Shown here piece by piece: positions 1-7,806 of a DNA stretch of 64,000 bases; within the stretch, counting starts at the first letter, position 1; each line of letters opens with the position of its first letter. The notes under the pieces were generated by a model that searched no databases, had not been told where the DNA came from, and saw nothing but the letters and a program-made list of their open reading frames with translations. A program made the translations under genes and the position numbers. The stretch is from Ruminococcaceae bacterium UBA6434. Its GTDB lineage: Bacteria; Bacillota; Clostridia; Oscillospirales; Acutalibacteraceae. The stretch is taken from the NCBI GenBank assembly GCA_002437245.1, contig DJOQ01000050.1:5308-69307 (forward strand), given 5' to 3'.

Positions 1-1658
1 GTCTGCGCGTGCTTTGCTCCGCAGGCGCTCCCATAAAAAAAGAGGTTGCGGACTTCTACTATGCTGCCGGATTTAACATTATGATAACCTACGGCGCGTC
101 CGAAACCAACATTCCCACCATAGGAAACACGCCCGAGGATATAACCACCGACACCTGCGGCGTTCCGTATCCACCCATATCGCTCAAAATAAGCGACGAG
201 GGCGAAATGCTCATAAAATCGCCGTATATGATGGTGGGCTACTTCCGCGACGAAGAGGCTACAAAAGAGGCATTCGACAAAGACGGCTGGTTTAAGACGG
301 GCGACCTCGGAAATACAGACGAGCAGGGTCACGTCCGCGTTACCGGCAGGCTCAAGGAAAACATCGTCCTTGCAACGGGCAAAAAAATAGCTCCCGATGA
401 CATCGAGGCAAAATATGCCGATCTGCCGGGAGTAAAAGAGTTTGTAATATGCGGCGTTCCGGTTAAAAACGCCGATTACGACGAGGTTCACGCATTTGTA
501 GTCCCCGAAATACTCTCGGCGGACAGCTTCGACAGCATTCGCAAAGAGATTACCGAGCGCGGTTCGTCGCTTATACAAAATATGCGCGTAGTCAAAACGC
601 ATTTCGTAGAGGAAATTCCGCGCACGTCTCTGCAAAAGCCCAAAAGGTATCTCCTGAAGAAAAAGGCGCTTGAGGGCGACGACGCCGCAGACGAAAAAAT
701 GATAGAGGAAAAGGGCGCCGATATTGAGTCGCGCGTTATCTCCGTCATTGCAAGAATCGCAAATGCCGACAAAAACGATATTTCACTCTCGACAAAGGTA
801 TTTTCGGACCTTGCGATAGATTCGTTGAGTTCCATAACACTCGCGCTCGAGCTTGAGGACGAATTCAAGGTAAATATCGAGCCGTATTATCACGACGATA
901 TGACCGTAGCCGACATAGTGGCGGCTCTTGAGGGCAACGGCAAACAGGTAAATTCGATAGGCAAGAGCGGCGTTTCATATCCGCAGGATAAAAACGGCGG
1001 CGACTATGCGGCTTACAGCTTCTTTAAAAACCTTGCCAAGAGCTTTTACAAGATAAATGTAAGCGGCACGGAGAACATTCCGCAAAAGGGCGGATTTATA
1101 ATCTGTGCAAATCACGTTTCAAAAATAGACTTTCTGTTTATTTCACTCGCCCTCAGCAAAGAACGCTATATGAAGCTTTGCTGTATGGCTAAAAAGGAGC
1201 TTTTCAGAAACGACCCGTTCTCTCGCAAGCTTATAAAAAGCGCCGGTATGGTTCCCGTTGACCGCGGCGGAATGAACTCAAGCTCCATGGAAAACCTCAA
1301 AAAGAGGCTCAAAGAAAACTGGGGCGTTATCATTCACCCCGAGGGTACAAGAAGCGAGGACGGAGTTTTCAGAAAGATAAAGAGCGGTGCGGGCGCGCTT
1401 GCGGTCGAGACCGACACGCCGGTTATACCCGTATACATTGACGGAGCATACAACATTTTCCCGAAGAGCGGAAAAATGCCCAAGCTCTATGACTGGAAGC
1501 ACAACAAAAAGTATCGTCTCAGCGTAACGTTCGGAAAGCCCATTTCTCCCGACGGACTCACAACGGAAGAAATGACCGAAAAAATAGAGAGTGCGATTTC
1601 CGCTCTTCAAAAGGAAAACAGCACTCTGCCGCAGTTCAGGAATTCCGAAGCCGACTGA
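1..1658 (+). CDS. Acyl-CoA/acyl-ACP ligase - acyl carrier protein - PlsC acyltransferase fusion (5' end outside window)
   Basis: The reading frame is open to the window edge (codons from base 3), so the N-terminal half of the ligase is missing. About 550 residues are visible, numbered here from the GTG at 9. Residues 1-220 are the C-terminal part of an AMP-forming adenylate ligase, with YGASETN and a GWFKTGDLG motif followed by a VTGRLKE hinge. An acyl carrier domain follows at about 235-310, with the phosphopantetheine serine at S272 in DSL. Residues 340-540 are a PlsC/LPLAT 1-acylglycerol-phosphate acyltransferase, with NHxxxxD (N368 to D374) and EGTRS (445-449). The likely chemistry is activation of a fatty acid, loading on the built-in ACP and transfer to a lysophospholipid at the membrane. 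The order differs from E. coli Aas, where the acyltransferase comes first and there is no ACP. Domain assignment is firm; substrate is inferred. Confidence 0.85.
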   Translation, partial: LRVLCSAGAPIKKEVADFYYAAGFNIMITYGASETNIPTIGNTPEDITTDTCGVPYPPISLKISDEGEMLIKSPYMMVGYFRDEEATKEAFDKDGWFKTGDLGNTDEQGHVRVTGRLKENIVLATGKKIAPDDIEAKYADLPGVKEFVICGVPVKNADYDEVHAFVVPEILSADSFDSIRKEITERGSSLIQNMRVVKTHFVEEIPRTSLQKPKRYLLKKKALEGDDAADEKMIEEKGADIESRVISVIARIANADKNDISLSTKVFSDLAIDSLSSITLALELEDEFKVNIEPYYHDDMTVADIVAALEGNGKQVNSIGKSGVSYPQDKNGGDYAAYSFFKNLAKSFYKINVSGTENIPQKGGFIICANHVSKIDFLFISLALSKERYMKLCCMAKKELFRNDPFSRKLIKSAGMVPVDRGGMNSSSMENLKKRLKENWGVIIHPEGTRSEDGVFRKIKSGAGALAVETDTPVIPVYIDGAYNIFPKSGKMPKLYDWKHNKKYRLSVTFGKPISPDGLTTEEMTEKIESAISALQKENSTLPQFRNSEAD

Positions 1659-1734
1659 GCCCGTCTTTTTTCCCCGTATAACGAAAAGGGTTCAGCCTGT
1701 TCTTCGTACAAAAAAGTTATATCACAAACAAAAG

Positions 1735-1769
1735 CAGCCGTTCTGCACTTTCGCGGAACGACTGTTTTT
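1735..1769. terminator. Hairpin terminator between convergent genes
   Basis: A GC-rich stem (CAG-CCGTTC pairing with GAACGA-CTG) is followed by TTTTT on the plus strand. On the minus strand it is followed by a looser T-rich stretch, so it may also serve maf. It lies 77 bases after the fusion gene. Confidence 0.6.
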
Positions 1770-1843
1770 ATGTTTCCGGAAACACCCGATAAATGCAAAT
1801 CGACTGCGGCTGTAATCCGTTGCAAAGATGCCGACTGCTCCGA

Positions 1844-2410
1844 TTATAATTTCGGTACAATGCCGAATTCACGCAAAGTCCGCGCACATTTTGAAAGCGG
1901 AAGTCCCACCACGCTGTAATAATCACCGTCTATCTTTTCCGCAAAAACCGCCGCACGCCCCTGTATACCGTATGCGCCCGCCTTATCAAACGGCTCCTTT
2001 GTAGCTATGTAAGCGTTTATTTCGTCATCGGAAAGCGGATAAAACACAACGTCGGTTTTTACCGCAAACACACATTTTTTATCGGCGCTCTTTATCGTAA
2101 CGCCCGTATATACGCTGTGCGTCCTGCCCGACAGGCTTTTGAGCATCGCGAATGCCTCGGCGCTGTCACGGGGCTTGCCGAGTATGGAGTTTTCGAGCGA
2201 TACCACGGTATCGGCGGAAAGGACAACTTCACCGGGACCGATTTTCGCGGCGTCGGCTTTTCTTTCAGACAAGAGCTTTACCGCGTCCTCCGGCAATATA
2301 CCGCCGGGGAGCGACTCGTCCGCGGACGACGGCTTTACGGAAAATTCATACCCGGCATTTTTCAGTATTTCGGAACGCCTCGGCGACCCCGACGCGAGTA
2401 TCAGTTTCAT
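1844..2410 (-). CDS. maf: Maf nucleotide pyrophosphatase
   Basis: The 188-residue protein starts with the Maf signature (LASGSPRRSEIL, residues 4-15) and has the usual length for the family. Later motifs include SADTVVSL and FDKAGAYGIQG. Maf proteins hydrolyse non-canonical or canonical dTTP/UTP to the monophosphate and are linked to septum formation and nucleotide-pool cleaning in the cytoplasm. ATG start at 2410. It is transcribed alone, convergent with the fusion gene and separated from the upstream DUF3048 gene by a repeat-rich gap. Confidence 0.93.
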   Translation of the reverse strand: MKLILASGSPRRSEILKNAGYEFSVKPSSADESLPGGILPEDAVKLLSERKADAAKIGPGEVVLSADTVVSLENSILGKPRDSAEAFAMLKSLSGRTHSVYTGVTIKSADKKCVFAVKTDVVFYPLSDDEINAYIATKEPFDKAGAYGIQGRAAVFAEKIDGDYYSVVGLPLSKCARTLREFGIVPKL

Positions 2411-2461
2411 TTTTTATCCTCCGGAATTTTATTGTTGTTTACATAAAGTGCTTTGCTTTTT

Positions 2462-2790
2462 AATCCCTCAGTCATCTTCGCCATTGCCTCCCTTGTAAAG
2501 GAAGGAGGGCCTCGCAAGGCAAGCCGGAGGGATTTCTTGGGGTTGAGCGGAATTTGAATAGATTGTGCGCGACCTTTTTAATCCCTCAGTCCGCTCGTAA
2601 CCTCGCGTCCAGCTCCCGACCGGAGCCCGTCCCCTTTGTCACTTCGTGACATTTCCCCACACCGTGGGGAATCACCCTTTACAAGGGAGCCTCAAAATCC
2701 CTCAGTCTACTCACTTCGTTCGTAGCCAGCTCCCTTTTCAAGGGAGCCGATATTTTCAGCCACTTCGATGTGGTTCTTTACAAGGAAGCG
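2462..2790 (-). repeat. Dispersed hairpin repeat, locus A (four units, read on minus strand)
   Basis: Units lie at about 2462-2543, 2580-2691, 2697-2748 and 2756-2789. Read on the minus strand, the basic unit is a conserved hairpin (GGCTCCCTTGTAAAGGGAGC), then a variable short stem-loop, then ACTGAGGGATT. The 2697-2748 unit is nearly identical to one at 10836-10889. The 2580-2691 unit is a longer variant with two extra hairpins (ATTCCCCAC/GTGGGGAAAT type and TGTCAC/GTGACA). The array occupies most of the 536-base gap between the DUF3048 gene and maf, directly downstream of the DUF3048 gene and in its orientation. Confidence 0.85.
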
Positions 2791-2887
2791 TTTTTAGGGT
2801 TATTCCTTTTTGAGAGTGCCTTTTTAGAGCTATTTTACTTTTGCCGGAAGGGTTTAGCTTCGCTTGCTTTTTGAGGAAGCATATTAT

Positions 2888-2929
2888 AAATCCCCCGAGT
2901 TGTCTGCGGACGCACATCGGGGGATTTTT
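2888..2929 (-). terminator. Hairpin downstream of the DUF3048 gene
   Basis: A perfect stem AATCCCCCGA / TCGGGGGATT surrounds an 18-base loop, 18 bases after the DUF3048 stop. On the minus strand the trailing T-run is short (ATTTATAAT). On the plus strand it is TTTTT, so termination strength on the minus strand is uncertain. Confidence 0.5.
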
Positions 2930-2946
2930 GCGATTTTAAATTTTAA

Positions 2947-4002
2947 TCAGCCTATTACGGTAGAGCCTGCATTGTCGCTTCTGACAAAGCCTATCCAAGA
3001 TTTACCGGTGTTGAGCTGAAGGTCGCTGCCATCCTCTGCCTGAAGCTTGAGGGGAGAAGATGCGTCGCCCTTTGTCCACTTGATATTTTCGTATGTTCCG
3101 TTTGAAACGTAAACTCCGTTACCGCCTTTGAGGTCCCAGTCAACGTGCTTGGACGCATCAATGGGGCCTGTAACGCCCGTGTAAAGGATAATTACGTTTG
3201 TAACAGCCATTGTGTTGCCGTCGGCATCCTTCATCGGGTCTGAATTCATATTGTTATAATAGAGGCCGTCCTCGGCGTTGTATTTGAATGTGTGCTTGTA
3301 ATTGCCCGAAAATACCGCAAGTACCGAATTGCAGGTGCCGCCCGAGAGTGTTCTCTTTGACGAAGCAAAGGTAAACGGTGAGCCGTAACCCGATTTAACG
3401 TCGGTGCGATAACCCTTTTCCGAAATGGCCTTTGAAAGATTTTCGCCTGTTGTGTAAGCGGTATGCTCTTTTGAGACCTTTCTCGCCTTGTCGCGGGCAA
3501 AGTAACTGCCTGCTTTCATTCCGTCGATGTCGTCAACTTTATCTGCGGAGATTTTGTCATAAGCGAGGTTGCTGCCGCCGAAATGAACATATATGGCGTC
3601 GAAGCCCTCGGCAAGCTCAACATAGTCGTGACGTGCGCTTCTTGTGGGACCTATCTTCGGAGCCGAAGAGATGTCGGCATACATCCACATCATTCTTGTG
3701 ATGCCGCCCTCAACTTCGCCCTCAATTACAATATCGGGAGAACAAAGTCCCCATTGCGGACGCGCCTCGGGTGAATTTTCAACCATTACGCATACCGGAC
3801 GCTTGCCTATGGCGCTTTCGGGGAGACCCGTAAGACCGGTAAGCGGATTTATATCGGCAGAAGCTGCCGCGGTGGTTTCGGGAGCCGCCGTGGTGTCCGC
3901 TTCAAAATCCTGCTGTTTTTTGCCGCAAGCAAAGAGCAGGCAGGCAGAGAGCAGAACGCAAATCGAAGCTGCCGAAAGTTTAAAAACTGTTTTTTTGCTC
4001 AT
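2947..4002 (-). CDS. DUF3048 (YerB-like) lipoprotein
   Basis: I use the ATG at 4002 because it has an AAGGGGA ribosome site six bases upstream and begins a proper lipoprotein signal: MSKK, a hydrophobic stretch, then a lipobox LLFAC at about residues 22-26. An in-frame start at 4164 would put a non-signal extension in front and overlap the EF-G2 gene. The mature protein has a threonine/alanine-rich linker and then a DUF3048 domain (RPVCVMVENSPEARPQ; DIVIEGEVEGGITRM; GPTRSARHDYVELAEG), as in Bacillus YerB. It should be anchored outside the membrane. The function of DUF3048 proteins is not established. Confidence 0.85.
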   Translation of the reverse strand: MSKKTVFKLSAASICVLLSACLLFACGKKQQDFEADTTAAPETTAAASADINPLTGLTGLPESAIGKRPVCVMVENSPEARPQWGLCSPDIVIEGEVEGGITRMMWMYADISSAPKIGPTRSARHDYVELAEGFDAIYVHFGGSNLAYDKISADKVDDIDGMKAGSYFARDKARKVSKEHTAYTTGENLSKAISEKGYRTDVKSGYGSPFTFASSKRTLSGGTCNSVLAVFSGNYKHTFKYNAEDGLYYNNMNSDPMKDADGNTMAVTNVIILYTGVTGPIDASKHVDWDLKGGNGVYVSNGTYENIKWTKGDASSPLKLQAEDGSDLQLNTGKSWIGFVRSDNAGSTVIG

Positions 4003-4036
4003 TTTCAAATCCCCTTGAACTTTAAGTATTTGTACT

Positions 4037-4064
4037 ATTCTACCATATTTGACGATTTTTTCAA
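4037..4064 (-). promoter_or_regulatory. Sigma-A-type promoter for the DUF3048 gene
   Basis: On the minus strand, TTGAAA (4059-4064), a 16-base spacer and TAGAAT (4037-4042) lie about 35 bases before the chosen start. This supports independent transcription and the start at 4002. Confidence 0.5.
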
Positions 4065-4075
4065 TACCAAACGGC

Positions 4076-4123
4076 AAAAAGAGGGGAACAATCCTTGCCG
4101 CAGCTCGGCAAAAACCGTTCCCC
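4076..4123 (-). terminator. Terminator of the EF-G2 gene
   Basis: On the minus strand a long stem (GGGGAAC / GTTCCCC with an inner TTGCCG / CGGCAA stem) is followed by TCTTTTT. It begins 10 bases after the EF-G2 stop. Confidence 0.8.
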
Positions 4124-4132
4124 GATTGCTGT

Positions 4133-6205
4133 TTATTCTTCGTTTTCAGCCGCACGGTCGGCAATTACCTTGTCGGCAACCGGCTGCGGAGCCTGCTCGT
4201 AGCGTGCAAAAGTGAGGGTGTAGTGACCTCTGCCTGCCGTAACGGAGCGAAGCACCGTTGTGAAATCGCCCATTTCCGCTATCGGAACTTCGGCGGTAAG
4301 CTCCTGCATACCCTTTTCTTCCGACGCGCCCATTCCGAGAACTCTGCCGCGGCGCTTTGTAACGTCGCCCATAATGTCGCCGAGGTTTTCATCGGGCATA
4401 TAGGCTGTCAAAGTGCCGATGGGTTCGAGTATGGCGACGCCGGCTTTCGGCATCGCATTTTTGAAAGCGAGCGAGGCGGCTGTCTTGAACGCCATTTCCG
4501 AGGAGTCAACAGGGTGATACGAGCCGTCGTAAAGAGTGGCTTTAAGACCTACCATCGGATAGCCTGCCGCGAAGCCTTTAGCTACGCAATCGCGAAGTCC
4601 TTTTTCGACTGCCGGGAAGTAGTTTTTCGGAACGGCTCCGCCGACTACCGCGGTTTCAAATACGAGATCGTCGCTGTCGCACGGCTCAAATTTAATCCAA
4701 ACATCGCCGAACTGACCGTGACCGCCGGACTGCTTTTTATGCTTGCCCTGTGCCTCTACGGTCTTTCTTATGGTTTCGCGGTACGCAACCTTCGGAAGCT
4801 CCAGTGTTACGTCCACGCCGAATTTGTTTTTAAGCTTTGAAACAATTACGTCAAGGTGCTGTTCGCCGAGACCCGAAAGAATTTGCTCTCTCGTCTCTTT
4901 GTTGAGCGCAAAGGTGATTGTCGGGTCCTCTTCCATAAGTCTTGTAAGACCTGCCGCCACTTTTTCTTCTTCGCCCTTCTTTGCGACCTTTACCGCCATG
5001 GAAAGGCACGGCTTCGGGAAATCGACGCCTGCTAAGCGCAATATGTTTTTCGGGTCGCAGAGAGTGTCGCCCGTTTTAACGCCTGCCATTTTTGTGACGA
5101 CGCCTATGTCGCCCGCGATAATTGCGGGGGCGTCCTCCTGCTTTGCACCCTTAACAAAGACTATCTTGCCCATTTTTTCGATTTCGCCCGTGCGGAAGTT
5201 GTATGCGACGGTGTCGGGTGCGAGCTTGCCGGAAACAACCTTGAAGAATGACATCTTGCCTACAAACGGGTCTGCTATCGTCTTAAAGCAGATAGCCGCG
5301 AGAGGGCCGTTTTCGTCGCATGGCAAAAGCCCCTCTTCGCCGTTTTCATATACGCACTTTTCACCGGCATAGCCGTATGCTCCGGGAGCCGACCACGCAA
5401 GACCGTAAAGAAGCTGATCCACGCCTGCGCACGTAAGACCCGACACGGCATATACGGGGTAAATCGAGCCGTCGAAAATGCCTATGCAAAGTCCCTTTAA
5501 TATTTCCTCTTTGGTGAACTTTTCACCATCAAAGAATTTTTCCATAAGAGCGTCGTCGGTAGTTGCGACAGCCTCCATAAATGCCGAGGTCATCTCTTCA
5601 ATAACGCCGTCCTCGGGCACGGGAACTTTTGTCGCTTTGCCGTTTTCGTCGTATGAAAACGCCATACCCGTCATAAGATTAACGTAGCACTTTGTAATGT
5701 TGCCCTCCATATACGGGATTATCGTCGGGCAGAGCTTGTTGCCGTAAACCTCTTTTAAGGCGTCAAACGTCTTGTAAAAGTTTCTGTGGTCGGAATCGGT
5801 TTTGGTGATGGCAAAGAATTTCGCCGCACCCTTTTTTTCGGCGGCACGGAACGCTTTTTCCGTACCCACGTCAACGCCCGACCCTGCCGAAGTGACTATA
5901 AGCACCGCCTCGGCGGCTCTGACCGCTTCGGCTGCACCGCCCTCAAAGTCAAAAAGACCGGGAGCGTCTATGATATTGAGTTTTGTGTTATCCCATTCAA
6001 GCGCCGCCATAGCGGAAGAGACCGATGATTTGCGGCGTTTTTCCTCGGCGTCGAAGTCGAGAACGGTGTTGCCGTCGGCAACCTTGCCGAGTCTGTCCGT
6101 AGCGCCGGCTATGTAAAGCATAGCTTCGCACAGCGTGGTCTTGCCCTTTCCGCCGTGGCCGAGCACGGCAATGTTACGTATGTTGTTTGAAGTGTATGCC
6201 TTCAC
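4133..6205 (-). CDS. EF-G-like translational GTPase (EF-G2 type)
   Basis: The 690-residue protein has full EF-G architecture: GTPase domain, domain II, then domains III-V ending in the EF-G C-terminal fold. The P-loop reads GHGGKGKT rather than AHIDAGKT. G3 is DAPGLFDF with Leu84 where canonical EF-G has the catalytic His of DTPGHVDF. G4 is TKTD. These are marks of the EF-G2 paralogue group (for example Thermus EF-G-2), not the main fusA product. Its cellular role is not well defined. The start is a GTG at 6205 with a good AGGAGGA site. It is a single-gene unit, divergent from murL. Confidence 0.85.
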   Translation of the reverse strand: MKAYTSNNIRNIAVLGHGGKGKTTLCEAMLYIAGATDRLGKVADGNTVLDFDAEEKRRKSSVSSAMAALEWDNTKLNIIDAPGLFDFEGGAAEAVRAAEAVLIVTSAGSGVDVGTEKAFRAAEKKGAAKFFAITKTDSDHRNFYKTFDALKEVYGNKLCPTIIPYMEGNITKCYVNLMTGMAFSYDENGKATKVPVPEDGVIEEMTSAFMEAVATTDDALMEKFFDGEKFTKEEILKGLCIGIFDGSIYPVYAVSGLTCAGVDQLLYGLAWSAPGAYGYAGEKCVYENGEEGLLPCDENGPLAAICFKTIADPFVGKMSFFKVVSGKLAPDTVAYNFRTGEIEKMGKIVFVKGAKQEDAPAIIAGDIGVVTKMAGVKTGDTLCDPKNILRLAGVDFPKPCLSMAVKVAKKGEEEKVAAGLTRLMEEDPTITFALNKETREQILSGLGEQHLDVIVSKLKNKFGVDVTLELPKVAYRETIRKTVEAQGKHKKQSGGHGQFGDVWIKFEPCDSDDLVFETAVVGGAVPKNYFPAVEKGLRDCVAKGFAAGYPMVGLKATLYDGSYHPVDSSEMAFKTAASLAFKNAMPKAGVAILEPIGTLTAYMPDENLGDIMGDVTKRRGRVLGMGASEEKGMQELTAEVPIAEMGDFTTVLRSVTAGRGHYTLTFARYEQAPQPVADKVIADRAAENEE

Positions 6206-6278
6206 AGGATTTTCCTCCTAAAATAGATATTACCGCTGTTTATGTATTATTCATAATAGTTTGAGCCGGTATGTTGAA

Positions 6279-6307
6279 ATTATAGCACAATTGCCCAATA
6301 ATAGCAA
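6279..6307 (-). promoter_or_regulatory. Promoter of the EF-G2 gene
   Basis: On the minus strand: TTGCTA (6302-6307), a 17-base spacer, TATAAT (6279-6284). It gives a leader of about 70 bases. Confidence 0.7.
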
Positions 6308-6352
6308 TTACTATTTTATTAAATTATAAGAAATGTTAATTTTTCCGTTTTC

Positions 6353-6381
6353 TTGCTTTTTTTATATTAAATTAGTATAAT
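6353..6381 (+). promoter_or_regulatory. Promoter of the murL-murD unit
   Basis: TTGCTT (6353-6358), a 17-base spacer and a perfect TATAAT (6376-6381). The leader is only about 20 bases, with a GGGAGG ribosome site at 6397-6402 before the ATG at 6409. It lies back to back with the EF-G2 promoter. Confidence 0.75.
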
Positions 6382-6408
6382 AATATGAATGAATTTGGGA
6401 GGTAAAAA

Positions 6409-7806
6409 ATGCCTAACGATAAATTTTCGCTCTTCAGGGAGCAGTACAAGACCTTTACCTATGAAAATTATCATATTTCACGTGACGAAGAGTATATAAC
6501 CGTTTCGTTTGATTTTAAAATAGACGGTCTCTGCGAATTTCATCCGCAAACAAAAATAAAAATTGCGGAGGAAAGCTGTCTCAACGACTTTTCGTCTCCC
6601 ACGGCGCAAAATATCGTTTTTTCGCTCGGTATGGTGGAGCTTGTCAGCTACTGGAAAACCGCCTGCCCGAAAAACGTAATTGTAAAATGCGGCTCTTTGA
6701 GCGACAGGCAAAAGGAATTTTGGAAACAGCTGTATTTCGGCGGACTGTCGGAGTTTTTCTATATTAACGGTATCGACGCCGACAAAGAGACGTTTATGAC
6801 CCTTGTCTGCGACGAAGAGCCGGCTGCTGCCGCCGAGCTCTGCTACAATACCGCCGGTATCAACCTTATTCCGGTAGGCGGCGGAAAGGACAGCGCCGTT
6901 ACAGCCGAGCTTTTAAAGCCGTTCGGCAAAAAGAATAAGTTTTTCACGGTAAACGACCAGCCGGCGCGCACCGAAACGGTTGTTGCCGCAGGCTACGGCG
7001 AGGGCGATATAATAAGGACTTACCGCACAATAGATAAAAATTTACTGGAGCTCAACAAAAAGGGATTTTTAAACGGTCACACGCCGTTTTCGGCAATCGT
7101 GGCCTTCCTCTCGCTGTATTGCGCCTATCTCATAGGCGGTGAATACATCGTCCTCTCGAACGAATCGAGTGCAAATTCGGGCAATATTGAGGGCAGAGAA
7201 GTAAACCACCAGTATTCAAAGTCATACAGATTTGAAAACGATTTCACCGAATATGTCGGCGAAAATCTGCTTTCGGGCATACGCTATTTCAGCCTTTTAA
7301 GGCCGTTTTCGGAGTTGCAGATTGCAAAGCAGTTTGCGCTTTTGCCGCAGTATCACAAGGTTTTCCGCAGCTGCAACCGCGGCAGCAAGAAAAATATATG
7401 GTGCTGTAAGTGCGCCAAATGCCTTTTTGTTTATTCGATATTATCGCCGTTTTTGCCGCTTTCGACTCTTACGGATATTTTCGGCAGCGAGATGCTGTCG
7501 GACGAGAGCTTAAAGGATATTTTCGACGGACTTGTGGGCTTCACACCCGTAAAGCCGTTTGAGTGCGTCGGCACGGTAAGCGAGATAAATTATGCCCTTA
7601 TGCTCACGGCGCAGCGGTTCATAAAGGAAGACAAAAAGATGCCTTATTTGCTCGATTATTTTTATAAAAAAGCGGATAAGAGCGTCTTAGATAAAAATTT
7701 ACTAAACGAGTATAATCCCGTAAACAATGTTCCCGAGGACTTTTTGTTTGCTGTTAAGGAGATGTATGAAAATGTATCAGAGTGCGGCTCAGATGTTCAA
7801 GGATAA
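6409..7806 (+). CDS. murL: MurL-like UDP-MurNAc-L-Ala-L-Glu epimerase
   Basis: The 465-residue cytoplasmic protein has an ATP-type PP-loop (GGGKDS at 157-162), a conserved SNExSANxGN stretch (from S250) leading into VNHQYSKS, and a cysteine cluster (C322, C332, C333, C335, C338) likely to bind metal. This set matches my recall of the MurL family, first characterised in Xanthomonas, which epimerises the terminal L-Glu of UDP-MurNAc-L-Ala-L-Glu using ATP. Its partner MurD2 adds L-Glu instead of D-Glu. The next gene is a MurD homologue whose start lies 41 bases inside this one, so the two are translationally coupled. Family and role rest on motif recall and context, not on a search. Confidence 0.7.
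   Translation: MPNDKFSLFREQYKTFTYENYHISRDEEYITVSFDFKIDGLCEFHPQTKIKIAEESCLNDFSSPTAQNIVFSLGMVELVSYWKTACPKNVIVKCGSLSDRQKEFWKQLYFGGLSEFFYINGIDADKETFMTLVCDEEPAAAAELCYNTAGINLIPVGGGKDSAVTAELLKPFGKKNKFFTVNDQPARTETVVAAGYGEGDIIRTYRTIDKNLLELNKKGFLNGHTPFSAIVAFLSLYCAYLIGGEYIVLSNESSANSGNIEGREVNHQYSKSYRFENDFTEYVGENLLSGIRYFSLLRPFSELQIAKQFALLPQYHKVFRSCNRGSKKNIWCCKCAKCLFVYSILSPFLPLSTLTDIFGSEMLSDESLKDIFDGLVGFTPVKPFECVGTVSEINYALMLTAQRFIKEDKKMPYLLDYFYKKADKSVLDKNLLNEYNPVNNVPEDFLFAVKEMYENVSECGSDVQG

Noticed and set aside
2139..2498. Plus-strand open frames opposite maf
   Set aside because: They are antisense shadows of a conserved gene in codon-biased sequence.
2462..2790. Repeat array considered as CRISPR
   Set aside because: Unit lengths vary, the variable parts are self-complementary hairpins of about 15-20 bases rather than unique spacers, and there are no cas genes.
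4003..4164. N-terminal extension of the DUF3048 protein
   Set aside because: It overlaps the EF-G2 terminator and gene end, and it hides a good lipoprotein signal that starts at 4002 with its own ribosome site and promoter.
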